A stretch of DNA of 64,000 bases from Azolla caroliniana (lineage: Eukaryota > Polypodiophyta), in contig JBHGNT010000010.1 of assembly GCA_043228905.1 (NCBI GenBank), positions 5,704,001 through 5,768,000 of the forward strand, read 5' to 3'. Positions 1 through 11,277 of the stretch are shown here, piece by piece. A program made the translations under genes and the position numbers. How positions within the stretch are numbered: the first letter of the stretch is position 1; each line of letters starts with the position of its first letter. Under the pieces are notes generated by a model. That model ran no database searches. It was not told the DNA's origin and saw only the letters and a program-made list of their open reading frames with translations.

Positions 1-780
1 CTCGGCGCCTAATCTTTCGGCATACAACCATCTAATCATATAGCCGAATCTCTAATCTCGGTAGTCAACCATCCAATTTAGAGCTTAATACTGCCCCAAA
101 CCCATCCAATAAGAGCCTAATCTCGGTAATATAACCATCCAATTAGTGCTTAACATTACCCCAAATCCATCCAATTAGCAGCCTAATCTCGGCGCACAAA
201 CCCATCAGATTGGAGCTTAATCTGGTCACAAACTCAACCTAATTTTCTCACAAACTCATCCAAATGGAGCATAATCTGATCACAAACTCACGCTAATTTT
301 CTCACAAACTCATCCAATCTGGAGCCTAATTTTCTTACAAACCCCACCGATTGGGGCCTAATTAATCTCATCACAAAAGCGTCCAATATTCCCAGCCAAA
401 TCCTTTGTCTCAAGCCCATCCAATTGGAGCCTAATCTCGGCAAACAACACTGACCAGTTGGTGCCTAATCTCATCACAAAAACGTCCAATCCCATCCGAA
501 TCTCGTCACAAACCTGTCCGATAAGAGTCTAATTTTCTCACAAACGCTTCTAATCGGAGATTAATCTCCTCACAAACCCATCCAAACAGAGCCTAATCTC
601 GTTACAAAACCGGTCGAAGCTTTTAATCAGAGCCTCATTCATCACAACTCCATGAAAGGAGAGCCTAAAATCAATCCGTAATCCCATCTGTTCAGTGAGA
701 GCCTTAATCAAACCCTAATCTCACCTAATCTCACCTAATCAGTCCGAGCCTGGAGAAATGCCAAATCTTCAGATCAAACT
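1..780. repeat. Degenerate ~32-bp minisatellite
   Basis: Over twenty diverged copies of a unit of about 30-33 bp run from the window edge to about 780. The recurring words are gagcctaatctcg, tcacaaaccc and atccaattgg, always in that order. Copies vary by substitutions and small indels, so the array is old. It extends off the left edge. There is no coding potential in any frame. Confidence 0.85.
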
Positions 781-2117
781 ATCAGAGCCTTAAAAAAAGG
801 CTCCCCTCCCCTAATTAAAAGTTTATCAGATTTAACATCAGTACTGTGATTTTCGGTGGAAAGGGTAGCACAGAGACAGTATTACTAAGAGCAAAAACTA
901 GAGTAACTTTGTTTTTGTTTTTTTCATCCATCGAATGAATTTGCCATGGGAAAAGCTGAAATTCCTAATTATTGCCGACCTTATCCGGAGGCGATGGCTA
1001 TCTCATCTCTTCCTATCTCTGTCTGTATATCAAAGAAGCGGTGACTGAATGATTGGTAACCGATTCGATGGATAGATAATTGGAAATAGAAGGCTACTAC
1101 TTACCTTCCAAACAAATTGTTCATGGATAATCGGAAAGAACAGAGGAGGAAATATATCGACAATTGGAGTGAAAGATTAATAAAGAAAGAATTGCTCTGT
1201 TTCCCTTTCCACCTCTGAACAGATTTTGTTCCATCTCCGTTGCTATTATTATTATTATTATTAACATTTATCCTTTCATTTAAAAACAAAGCAATTAATC
1301 CAACACAATTTGAAGTAAAACAAAAAATTTAAAAAAATTTCAAATATACATACATATCTCTCTTTTTTTTAATTGTTTTTCTCTCAGAATTTTTTTTTTC
1401 TTTTTATTTCTATTCAATTAGAATTTATATAAATATCTATCTCTGCGTAAAAGAATTTACTCTTTTTTTTTGTTTTATTTTATATCCAATTTTTAATTTC
1501 AAGACTTTGAAAACAAATCCTACATATGTCTGATTTTTAGTTTTGTTTTTTCGGATGTAAAAATTCCTTTATTTCTATCTATTAGAGTTTCATTACATAA
1601 ATATCTATCTCTGGGCTCTGTTTTTTGTATTTTTATTATATATTTAAATGTGATATTGCTTTTTTGTTACTAAATTAGCGTTTGATTTTATTCATTTCGT
1701 GTTAAGGGATGTTCTTTTGGCGGCCTTAATTCTATTTATTTATTTTTCTATCGCTTCTCTTTGCCGCTTGGCACCTTAAAAATAGATTAAATAAAAATAA
1801 AAGCTATTATTTAAATAATTGTTTACTTAAAAAAATTTCTACCCCAGTTTCCTCTGTGTGTATCAGAGAAGCAAACCAAACGATTCTCCTTCACTCTTTT
1901 AAAAAGCTCCATATAAGATTAAAATTAAATTAAATCAAATTAATTAAGAAAAGAAACCCCCCAAATTTCTGCTTCTGCTTCTTCTTCAGTCAATTCTAGG
2001 GTTACAAATTTTCCTGTATTTTAATTAATCAATTACTAATATCAAGCATCAAAGCCCTTTGGACCTACTACAATTATCATCTTTTAATTACTTTTGATTG
2101 ATAGTAATTAACTAATT
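781..2117. other. AT-rich intergenic and 5' leader DNA
   Basis: This AT-rich stretch has many poly-T and poly-A runs and a short ATT microsatellite near 1243-1263. No convincing gene is present. The last ~150 bases, rich in cttcttcttc and agggttacaaattt, look like the 5' leader of the downstream RING gene, but I cannot fix a transcription start. Confidence 0.5.
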
Positions 2118-3945
2118 ATGTCTACTCAGGGGGGTACAGCTGGGGACTGTGCACCTCCTGGTAGTACTAGTAATTCTTCTTCTTCTTGTTCACTCTCTGC
2201 TTCCCCTCAGTTGCAACTCTACCAGACCATAATCTTTGCAACCCCTGTCCTCTTCTCTTTCTTCCTCCTGATTTTGTTCTGCCTTCTCTGCATCAAGCGT
2301 CGCCGCGATTCCGAGAACATCGAGAATGCCAATCACCCTAATGCTGCCAGACACTCCTTCAATCCTCCGGTATGTAAAAAACATGTCCACATATATGTAT
2401 AGATGCCCATCTCTGTATATACTCCCATGTCTGCATATATATATATATATATATATGCCTGTCTCTTGTAACAGCATATGATTTGTCCATTGTTATGTGG
2501 GGCATGGTTTCTTGGGCTTTTGTTCCATAGCCATGATTTTGTCCATGGTGTATCTATCATATATATATATATATATATATATATGCCTGTCTCTGTATAT
2601 ATGCCCATCTCTTGTAACAGCATATGATTTGTCCATTGTTATGTGGGGCATGGTTTCTTGGGCTTTTGTTCCATAGCCATGACTTTGTCCATGGTGTGTC
2701 TGTCAACACTGCAAAATGATTTCTTCTTCCTTTTAAGGGATGAAAGAATACTGTAAAAAACCTATTTGTGACCTTTGATTTGTCCATGATGGAAATGTAG
2801 TGGGGATAAAATGATTTCTTCTTCCTTTTAAGGGATGAAAGAATACTGTAAAAAACCTATTTGTGACCTTTGATTTGTCCATGATGGAAATGTAGTGGGG
2901 ATAAAATGATTTCTTCTTCCTTTTAAGGGATGAAAGAATACTGTAAAAAACCTATTTGTGACCTTTGATATGTCCATGATGGAAATGTAGTGGGGATTAT
3001 TGTAGAAAGATGCCCAAAGCTTTAATCCATGCTTATGTGCCTGTGCTATATGCCCTGGATATGTCTGTATGTCCCAAGCTTATGTGTTTTTGATATGGCC
3101 ATCATGTGTCTGTATGTCCCATGCTTATGTGCTTTTGATAAATGGCCATTATGTGGTCTGTTTGTTCATGCTTATGTGCTTTTGAGATAAATGGCCATCA
3201 TGTGGTCTGTTTGTTCATGCTTATGAGCTTTTTGATATGGCCATTATACTGTAAAAACCTATTTGTGAGCTTTGATATGTCCATGGCTCTGTGTGTGTGT
3301 TCTGATCTGGTATTTCAGTCCCATCATGAACAGGGCCTCAGCAAATCATTCAGACAGATGTTGCCAGTTATCCCTTTCGATGAGAAGCTTGCAGCCTCAA
3401 GTGAACACAATCAGTAAGTGTAACACATGATCCACAAAAACCAATTTGATACAAAAAAAAAAACACAAAAATAATTTAATGAATTTCCCCTACCTAATGT
3501 TAAAAAAAAAAAGCTGCATTTTTCTCGATCTTCTTCTTCCTGCAGGTGTGCAGTCTGCCTCGGCGAATATCAGCTGAATGAGAAGCTGCAACAATTGCCG
3601 GTATGCAAGCATTCTTTCCATCTTCAGTGCATTGATGAGTGGCTGTCCAAGCACACCACATGCCCGATATGCCGGATCTCCCTCGCACAAGATGGGCGGG
3701 TCATGGAGAAGAACAGCCCGGACATCTCGTTCTTGCGGGGCAATGCTGGGGTTACAGATAACCGGAGATGGGAAGAAAGAGTTGCGAATGTGGTCAGTCC
3801 CGAGTATGGCTCGATTAGGCCGGATGAGAGCGGGGCAAGTAGCAGCGGAACCACTTCTACCATGGCAGTTCAATCTTCCGAGCCTCCTCCTCCTCCGCCT
3901 TCTCGATTCAGCATTGATCATACGATCAATATCGAACGGAGCTAA
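2118..3945 (+). CDS. ATL-type RING-H2 E3 ubiquitin ligase, 3 exons
   Basis: Exons are 2118-2369, 3319-3413 and 3546-3945, all with GT-AG introns; joined they give 248 residues. A Ser-rich N-terminus is followed by one membrane segment (about 37-59) and a basic stop-transfer stretch (KRRR). Next comes a GLD-like motif (GLS..F..MLPV, about 90-100), then a RING-H2 finger with ligands C117, C120, C136, H138, H141, C144, C155 and C158 and a conserved W148. This spacing is canonical for ATL ligases, which ubiquitinate targets from a membrane location. The LQLYQ...F.TPV...F start resembles the ATL7/58/59 group. Most ATL genes lack introns; this one has two. The C-terminus is Pro- and Ser-rich and disordered. 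Gene model deduced from splice signals; high confidence in family, moderate in exact start. Confidence 0.9.
2458..2700 (+). repeat. Two 146-bp tandem units in intron 1
   Basis: A unit containing cttgtaacagcatatgattt and ccatagccatga occurs twice, 146 bp apart (acag at 2471 and 2617). AT dinucleotide runs separate the units. It lies within intron 1 of the RING gene. Confidence 0.85.
2713..2997 (+). repeat. Three near-perfect 95-bp tandem units in intron 1
   Basis: Units begin at 2713, 2808 and 2903 with aaaatgatttcttcttcc and end with gtagtggggat. I see one substitution between copies (near 2969). Such homogeneity implies recent amplification. It lies within intron 1 of the RING gene. Confidence 0.95.
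3030..3260 (+). repeat. About four ~53-bp diverged tandem units in intron 1
   Basis: The words catgcttatgtgctttt, gatatggccat and tgtctg/tgtttgt recur with a period of about 50-55 bp. This is a third, independent tandem array in the same intron. Confidence 0.7.
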
Positions 3946-4004
3946 AATCTTCACTAAAAATCTCGCCAAAATCTCTTTTGTCTCGCTGATCCGTTTCACT
4001 TCTC

Positions 4005-4168
4005 TTCATATCGATAGCGAAAATCGTATATACAAATACATACATGGGCAGTTCAGATTGCTACAAGGCGCATTTTTTTTTTTTTTATGGGTGGGTGAAG
4101 AGCAGATCCATTTCGCTTCTTCATATTGCGAAAATCGTATATAACAATACATACATGGGGCAGTTCAG
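4005..4168 (+). repeat. Duplicated ~50-bp segment downstream of the RING gene
   Basis: The pattern cttcatat...gcgaaaatcgtatata followed by aatacatacatggg and gcagttcag occurs at about 4005-4056 and 4117-4168, some 112 bp apart. It lies in the probable 3' UTR, with a poly-T run between the copies. Confidence 0.8.
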
Positions 4169-4169
4169 T

Positions 4170-7100
4170 GCGGGTTTTGTTCTTCTTTTGTTTTTTTCAT
4201 CGGGAGGCCGATGCAATAGAATGTCCGGACAAAATGGGTGTGGTTTACCCTCCCCCGCCCCCGGGGGGTTAAATGATTGTGGGACAAACTTGTGTAAATT
4301 CGAGCGATATATGTGGTTGGAGAGCTGGACAGAAACAACTCCCCACACTCTCTCTTTTCCTTCTCTTTTGTGGGGTTTGTGCTTGTAGTATATAGACCAT
4401 CTCCTGTTTGTTGTTTTATAGAGTGAAAGCAAAAAACAAAAGATGGTGTTTTTAGTCCTGAAAAGTGTTCTTTCTTTCTTTCTTTTTTTACCATTCGGTT
4501 TTGTCCGAGAATTATGACATGGATGAAGGGAAATGCATATTCTTTGAATGCACCGGGAGAAAGAGAAGAGAGCTATAGCTAGTTGATTGAGCTTAGTCTG
4601 TTTTTTTTGTCGAATTTTTCGGCCTTCCTTTGTGAATGTTATGCTGTTCGATATGTTTTGATCCATGTTTTGTCCAGGAATCTGCAGGTTAAGCAAACCT
4701 TCAAATTAGTTTGCTTGTTATCGAAGGCACAACTTGGAGCCAAACTATTGCTTTATTTTTCATGGTTCAAAAGTAAAATCAACCAACTTTCTCGAAAGTT
4801 ATGTTGGGACTTCCGAAACTCATTGGATTCCTTTTTGTTTCTTCTTCTATTGACATAAAAAAAGATGTGAGGTGTGAAGGGGTTATTAATTCACACACTG
4901 GATTTTGCTGTCTCAATTGTTTTATTGCAAACTCTGGCAAAAAGGTCTTTATAAACTAAAGGAGATAAAAAAAAGTGACTTGATAGATGGTTATAAGTTG
5001 TTATATAACAAAATTGGCTCATTACTACTCATATCATTGTATTGTGAAGTGTTAAACTGAGGAGTGTGTTTCCATATCAACATTGAGATGTGTGGGCCTT
5101 AATCCAACCCACGATTAGATTTAAAACATATATGGTTATGTTTAAGTTAGGTGTTTTACAAATCTAGAAAAGTTAGAAGCATATAATATGTGGAGGTGAT
5201 TGCCCATCTTGAAAGACAACACGTTTCGTTGTAGTCTTAAGTCATTGTGTCTACCCAAAGGCTTGATGGTTTTAATTTGAAAGTGTAATTGAATTGTTGT
5301 CCTTTGGAGGCTTGATAGTTGAACATATCACTTTTGGTGCCTTTTAAGGAGCCTTTAGAATTTAGGAAATTATTTGACAAATTTTTTTGGACTTTATTGC
5401 TTGGAACGGCTTTAGGAAAATGATGCCATTGAACTTCATAGATTTTAAAATGTTTGGCCATCAATGAGTCATCTTTGTTTGGTCAATGGTTATCATCAAC
5501 CTCTTGACATGGAGGAGTTTTTTATTCTAGTAATGTGTGACGAGCCATGTCAAGATTGGTAAGGTAAGTGGTGTATATAACCCCACGATAGGTGCAATCC
5601 TTGAAGGAAACCTTGGTAAGGTCAAGTATCAAGGATTGGTATGCTAAGTGCTATATAACCCCACGATAGGCGCAACCCTTGAAGGAAACCTTGGTAAGGT
5701 CAAGTATCAAAGATATTATTTTTGAAGTGTGAGAGCGTCACGTGAGCCTAGTTTTGATCGGTCTTCATTCGCCTAGAACTAGAACCTTTACGTGCGCACA
5801 CCCGTCCACCTATCAATTCTAGTTGTTGACAAGCCTTTGGTTTTTTGTGTTGTGGGCTTGGGACGCGTAGAATCACTCATTTCTGGAACAACTTTTCAAT
5901 CGTTGTCGACATGGTATCGAACTAAAGTGATAGATTAACTTATTTTAAAAGCCAAACAACTCTTTGATTGAGAGAATACAATTCTAAGATGCATCTATCC
6001 AAAATAACAGAGAAAGACAAATAATAAGTGTTTATAGTATGGTGCATATTGAAACAATTGAAAAAGTGTTGTATCTTGCATTATGTGATATGAATGTTTT
6101 ATCAACCCCTCAATACCTATGCTTGTTATTTTACTTGTTCACTAAATTTAAGTCATGTACATCAAATGTAGTTCAATAGTCAACAATTAATTCATAACAC
6201 ATTTTACAACAATAATAATCAATATAAAAAAATGTTGGAGATGATGATGTGGACTTCGTTGCCGAGTCCTGACCAATCTAAATGTTGGCATCTCCTCATA
6301 TTGTATCAATTGTAAAACTAATTTTGTTTAAGAGTAAATAACCAATCCCAAAATTTTCTAGAAACAAGCTTGAACTTAACCAAGTAATTGAAATGTTGTA
6401 GTTTTTATGAGCATCTATATCCTCACAAATGTCGTGAGATTCAACTCAAAGAATGTAACTTTACAAGTATCTTTGATCTATATTTTCCTATAAAAAGTTA
6501 AGATCTCTCCCTCTCTCTCTCTCTCTCTCTCACTTCCATTTTTCATCTGAAGGTCATCATTGTGTATAGGTTGTTGCCAACATCACATACTTGGATTGAT
6601 AAACAATTGGTCCTTTTTGCATCCTTTATATTAGCCACATACTTACACAATCTCATCAAAACGTCGAGTTCAATGGGTCTCTCCCCCATTTCTTGGAGCA
6701 TAGCAAGCATATGGCATGGTCACATTGATCTCAATGGCTTTCCATCTAGAATAAGGGGAGTGTATATCCTCCCCACTACACAATAAAACCTAAATTACAA
6801 ATGCATTGACATGCCTAATGATGTTGTATCTGAATTTAGAAACTAAACCAAAAACACCTTAACTTGAAGGTGCATTTCTTTCAATGGGATTGACAAGAAA
6901 ATACCCATTCAAACACATCCTTGAGAAATTGAAACAATTTTAATTCTCTTTTTCCATGGTTTGTCATGAGATCATATTAACATCTCTAAAGTGTGGCTTA
7001 CGAGACACAAGAAAGTTTATGCAGGCTTTCAACATATAGAAATAAGAGCTGCGACATTCTTAAATAACCAATGATAGAAAAGGCAAGACACCCATGACAT

Positions 7101-7515
7101 CGTCATATGTATCATCCATATATAGAGAAAAGAGCTAAGAGATACTTAAATAACCAGCTAGAAAAGGCAAGACACCCATGACATTGCATACATTTCGCGC
7201 AATGAGTGTGGACACTAATCCTTACATACACACACACAAGCACACGCACACGCACACACATAGAGAAAGTTCAAACTTAGTTACTGCATAACATCACTTC
7301 ATACTAGAAAAGAAGGTTCACTAACCTTATCAAGCATTATCATTAAGTACTTGTGGATCTCTAATACTTACAAACACCATTGTGTACTTTGTGGCCTAAA
7401 CAAATATACAAATATACATATATACATACATAGGGTTTAAAGTTGAAACTAAAGGAAAAATCCATATCAAATTCACTCCCATCATCATCATCATCATTGT
7501 CAAGATTTTACCATG
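4170..7515. other. Intergenic DNA without a supportable gene
   Basis: Only short open frames without recognisable domains are present. It holds the tandem duplication at 5552-5709, a CT microsatellite near 6508-6531 and a CA-rich patch near 7226-7260. The first part probably includes the RING gene's 3' UTR. Confidence 0.6.
5552..5709. repeat. 79-bp tandem duplication
   Basis: Two adjacent units start at 5552 and 5631. Shared words are ataaccccacgatagg, cttgaaggaaaccttggtaa and ggtcaagtatcaa. The copies differ by a few substitutions. Confidence 0.9.
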
Positions 7516-8757
7516 TTACATATCTACATTTGTATCCTTGACATGTGTCTTTTCGATTGTCTTGATATGACTCTTCGCTTCCTCTCTCTTCTTTTCCGCA
7601 AGAAAAGCCTCTCCACTCAATTCAAAGATATCCGCTCTCCGGTGATAGTCATCGGGTGTCTTCCCGATATCCTCTTTGAAAACTTCTTGTTCCCATTGAG
7701 CGAGTTTCTCCACTTCTAATTCCTCGCCTTTTCCCTCGATGTTCCTTGGAATTTTACCATCTCTCGAGTCCTTAGAGACCGAACCTTCATCACACTCACA
7801 TTCACTCCATCCAAACTTCATGCGATCTTCAAACTCATTATCACTCAATTTTTCGGGATCTTCCTCTAAAGGAACGACTGAAACATCTTCTACTATAGCC
7901 TCTCCTTTTTCGCCTACTTCCACACCACTTTCACGAGGCCATTCCGAATCCATGGAGATATGGCTTGTTAGGTGCAATGGAATACCATTCTGATCCTTCG
8001 AGGAGAGCGTGTCATTCGAATGATTGATTCTTCTTCTACTACCGATGCATTTGTGATCGTGAGTTCCTTCGATTTCTTCTATACCAATATTATCATCGGT
8101 CGAGACGCAATCATGACTATATTTCTCCTTGTCATTGATGGAATGGGGGGTAGATTGGACATTATCATGCCCATCCAGCATTTCCTGAGGATTATTGTCA
8201 TGCATGGCCACCTCGATGGTCCGGACGGAATCTTCGGAATCTTCGAGAATCTCGGCGGGAACGGGTTCAAACGTCCCGTCGGCTTTGCGGAGATCATGAG
8301 AGAGGGTGAAGCTCGAGGCCGAGCCATAATCTTCATGATGATTGGCATGTGAATCGTCATTGTCTTCCGGCTCGAAAGCATTATCAATGCCCCCTTCTGT
8401 ATCGATGATGAGGTTTCTCAATGGAGCATTAAGGAAGGAATATATACTTTCTGTGTTATTGTTTGCCCTAATTGCATAAACCTTCCTTTTTGTATATGTG
8501 GCCTGAAGGAGAGAAATAAATGGCTTGGAATTTTCAACAAAAAAGAAAAAAGAAAAAAACAGTCTTAATAAAACCCATATCTGGAGACAGAGAGAGAAGG
8601 TTACCTGTATCAAAGGTGCAGAGAACCCGCTTGTATATAATTTCTCATGAAGCTTCTTCTTCTTCAAGAAATTCTGAGGAAAACTGGCTAAGTTATTGTT
8701 GGTAGTATTGAAAACATGCTCAGTTGTTGATGCTACACGGAGCTTCATTATCACCAT
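7516..8757 (-). CDS. Acidic protein of unknown function, one in-frame intron
   Basis: The frame is open throughout, giving 413 residues unspliced. A likely intron lies at 8503-8604: on the minus strand ATACAG|GTAACC leads to a T-rich tract and CTTCAG|GCCACA. Splicing gives exons 8605-8757 and 7516-8502 and a 379-residue protein. The intron is 102 nt with no stop, so retention would insert 34 residues, mostly hydrophobic, after residue 51. The protein has a Lys-rich N-terminus (KKKKLHEK near residue 32), a long Asp/Glu-rich middle, and a C-terminal segment that looks helical and charged (about 330-379). I do not recognise the family; the end of the protein faintly recalls DUF761 proteins, which I do not claim. 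A frame of this length with matched splice sites supports a real gene. Confidence 0.65.
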   Translation of the reverse strand: MVIMKLRVASTTEHVFNTTNNNLASFPQNFLKKKKLHEKLYTSGFSAPLIQVTFSLCLQIWVLLRLFFSFFFFVENSKPFISLLQATYTKRKVYAIRANNNTESIYSFLNAPLRNLIIDTEGGIDNAFEPEDNDDSHANHHEDYGSASSFTLSHDLRKADGTFEPVPAEILEDSEDSVRTIEVAMHDNNPQEMLDGHDNVQSTPHSINDKEKYSHDCVSTDDNIGIEEIEGTHDHKCIGSRRRINHSNDTLSSKDQNGIPLHLTSHISMDSEWPRESGVEVGEKGEAIVEDVSVVPLEEDPEKLSDNEFEDRMKFGWSECECDEGSVSKDSRDGKIPRNIEGKGEELEVEKLAQWEQEVFKEDIGKTPDDYHRRADIFELSGEAFLAEKKREEAKSHIKTIEKTHVKDTNVDM

Positions 8758-8768
8758 AGCCTGAGCTC

Positions 8769-8810
8769 TCTCTCTCTCTCTGGGGTTTATCTCTCTCCCC
8801 TGTTCCTGGG

Positions 8811-8864
<54 letters not shown>

Positions 8865-8867
8865 ACA
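8769..8867. repeat. Compound CT/AC microsatellite upstream of the minus-strand gene
   Basis: Interrupted CT runs from 8769 are followed by an unbroken CT run (about 8812-8840) passing straight into an AC run (8840-8867). It lies just upstream of the start codon of the gene at 7516-8757, probably in its 5' UTR or core promoter. Confidence 0.95.
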
Positions 8868-9325
8868 TCATGTTTTGATGCCCAAAAAGGGAAAGAATTT
8901 CCAAGTGCCAAACCCCCAAAATAGACAATGTTAAGAACACCTCTAATTAGACCTCCAACTTTAGCATAGATGGAGACGGAAACAGTGGCACAAGAAGGAA
9001 GAGTCGAGAACTCGCTCGGATCCTCGGTTTTAGTGTCTTCGCTTTCGTGAACTCATAACCCCTGTTGCATCAAACCTTCAATTGCAATCGCGCTCCTCGG
9101 CACTCTCTGTTATTCCTTGTATGAATATTTCATTGTTCTCTTTTGGGGTGCTGAACATTTGCCTAATGGATTCTCTATTTTCTGTTGTCCAATGATCTAT
9201 GGAGGTTTTGCACTTTTCATTCAACAAAAGCTATGCGGGAGGAGATTCTAGGAGAAGAGGGGAGTGATGAATCGAGATTTTGAATGCACTATCAAGAGGC
9301 AAGGCAAGGTAACAACCACCAATCA

Positions 9326-9431
9326 TGCCAGTAGGGAAGTTGGAAGGGATGAACTACATATTGTGGAAGTTTAAGGTATCCACCAATCTTCATGCTTATG
9401 AGCTTTTGGACCACATGCTTGGACTCAATAG
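9326..9431 (+). pseudogene. Copia-type gag N-terminal remnant
   Basis: A short frame beginning at ATG 9326 reads MPVGKLEGMNYILWKFKV and continues to about 9431 before breaking. The KLEG.NY..WK pattern is typical of the start of Ty1/copia gag (DUF4219/UBN2 type). No LTR or continuing gag is seen nearby. It is a small relic. Confidence 0.5.
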
Positions 9432-11277
9432 TTTGAGCTAGTGAGAACGGTAGGTCCCATAAACTTGCCGGTCGTAATTGTCCAAAACGCAAAATAATTG
9501 TGCAAATGCAAAGGTAGAATGTGGATTCCATATGGGTACACAATAATTGTGTGGGCCAACTTATTTCTAGACATGACTATGTAAAACAAGTCCATTTAAG
9601 TACTTATTGTAGAATTCACGACCCATACTAATTGATGATGTAGACATTGGTATTGGTACTAGGATGCAAGTCTATACGCAAGGAAAGGAGGGCAAGGGAT
9701 GGAAAGCTAAGGCCTTTGTGGCCACTTTGGTGTAGAAAGGGTTAAAAACATTCAAATGAAGGTGATATTTGTGTCTTTTTAAGTTTGTTCATTGTTCATG
9801 CTATAGATTACGGTCGGGCTTCTTCTCTCTTTCCCTTGTAAACTAATTGTGACATGCTTTACTTGATGAGGTCACACACTAATCTTCTAAAATTAGCGTG
9901 CTTACATATCGATTAATTGAAATGTGGTTATTTCTTTTGTATATTTTCTTGCCCCTTAACTCGTTTAAGTGTCTTGATTAAATCCTTAGGTTGATATGCA
10001 AGTTTTGTAGTCAAGAAAAGTCTTGTGTGATAATGAGACAAAGTTAACATGAGTAATTATCATGACAATTAGTAGCTTAGGACTAATTGACATACGATGG
10101 TTTGACCTTACATCCATATCATAGTAATGAAATAGAATTCTGATAAAGAGAAAAAACATGTGTTGAATGTTACACGCCATGTGCTTACACATTCTTGAAG
10201 TTGTGGGAACTTTTATATGAGACGATCTATCGCGGGTTTGTAAGGTCATGGGAATAATAGATATGGTATACTTCCTTCAAACAAAAGACATATGATGTTG
10301 AACACCCTACATTGCTCATAGGGTCAAACATGCTATCCTACTGTAACAATTGTGGTTACATAGGATTATAACATATGTGACAAAACTTGAATACGTTTAC
10401 ATGCCTAGGTCTTAGGTTGCGGTGGAAGCCTCACAATATCTAGGTAATAGGACTTGTAACAAGGAGGATAGTACAAACATTGAACAGAAAAAGATAGAAA
10501 TTTATTATGTGTCTACGTTGAGAAATGACACTCACAATTAAAGAGGAAGACCCTAAGACCCTAAGACCCTAAGACCCTATGCCTATCATAAAATTATTTA
10601 ATGTCACGAGTGTCCCACTAAACAAGATTAATATGTTCAAAGCACAACTTAGGCATTATAGAAACCTAGTAGACCAACAAATTGTCTACATCCTCTCAAC
10701 ACATTATGCAAGAATTACTTCCTTGGTTCCAAAAGGAGGCCATATGACTTGGTTGTGGTCGTGGCAATAATACCTAATGGCCCAAAGAATAATGGGAAGG
10801 CAAGTGTACATTTGTTATCTATTTTAGCATTTGAGGTTGGAGTGGGTTTAGTTACATGAACACAACACATATCTCAAAACTTAGAATGACACAAAGGCAC
10901 TTAAACACTAGTGTTAAGACTTGAGAGGATTAGTAAACAAAAGTCTCATAAAAGAAAAAATATCTCTAAACATACCACTTCCAAACTTGATACCCAATGC
11001 TAGCTATGGTGATTTTCCTCCAAAAGATGGCAAAACCCAACCAGACACAAAACTACCACCCCACTTAGTGGGTTATCCAAATCCTCTATCCAAAATATGC
11101 AATAAATGACCCCTTGTTTGAAACAAAAGCCAATGATCTCCTTTTATATCACCCCTCATTGTAGAAGGTCCACACAAATGTGGGACATGTTGAAATGGAC
11201 TCTACCCATTGCAATCAACAAATATCCTTGAACCACCAAAGTTAATGTAGATTGCTGCAACAAGTCGTTCAACTTAA
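9432..11277. other. Intergenic DNA, probably decayed transposon
   Basis: No gene can be supported. A C..C-like patch near 10341 (YCNNCGYIG, then stops) may be a dead zinc knuckle linked to the gag remnant upstream. A short direct repeat of gaccctaa units lies at about 10549-10578. Confidence 0.4.

Noticed and set aside
1908-1920. TATA box (ccatataaga) for the RING gene
   Set aside because: The region is AT-rich and similar words occur often; no transcript start to anchor it.
2430-2590. AT runs as a replication origin or matrix attachment site
   Set aside because: Simple dinucleotide repeats inside an intron give no positive evidence.
3490-3999. Minus-strand frame opposite RING exon 3
   Set aside because: It is the antisense shadow of the RING-H2 exon, whose zinc-ligand spacing is canonical.
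4121-4696. Long minus-strand frame (191 codons) downstream of the RING gene
   Set aside because: Low-complexity Lys/Arg/Ser composition, no start context or domain; it overlaps the RING gene's probable 3' UTR.
5558-5709. Miniature inverted-repeat transposon
   Set aside because: The repeat is direct and tandem, with no terminal inverted repeat or target duplication.
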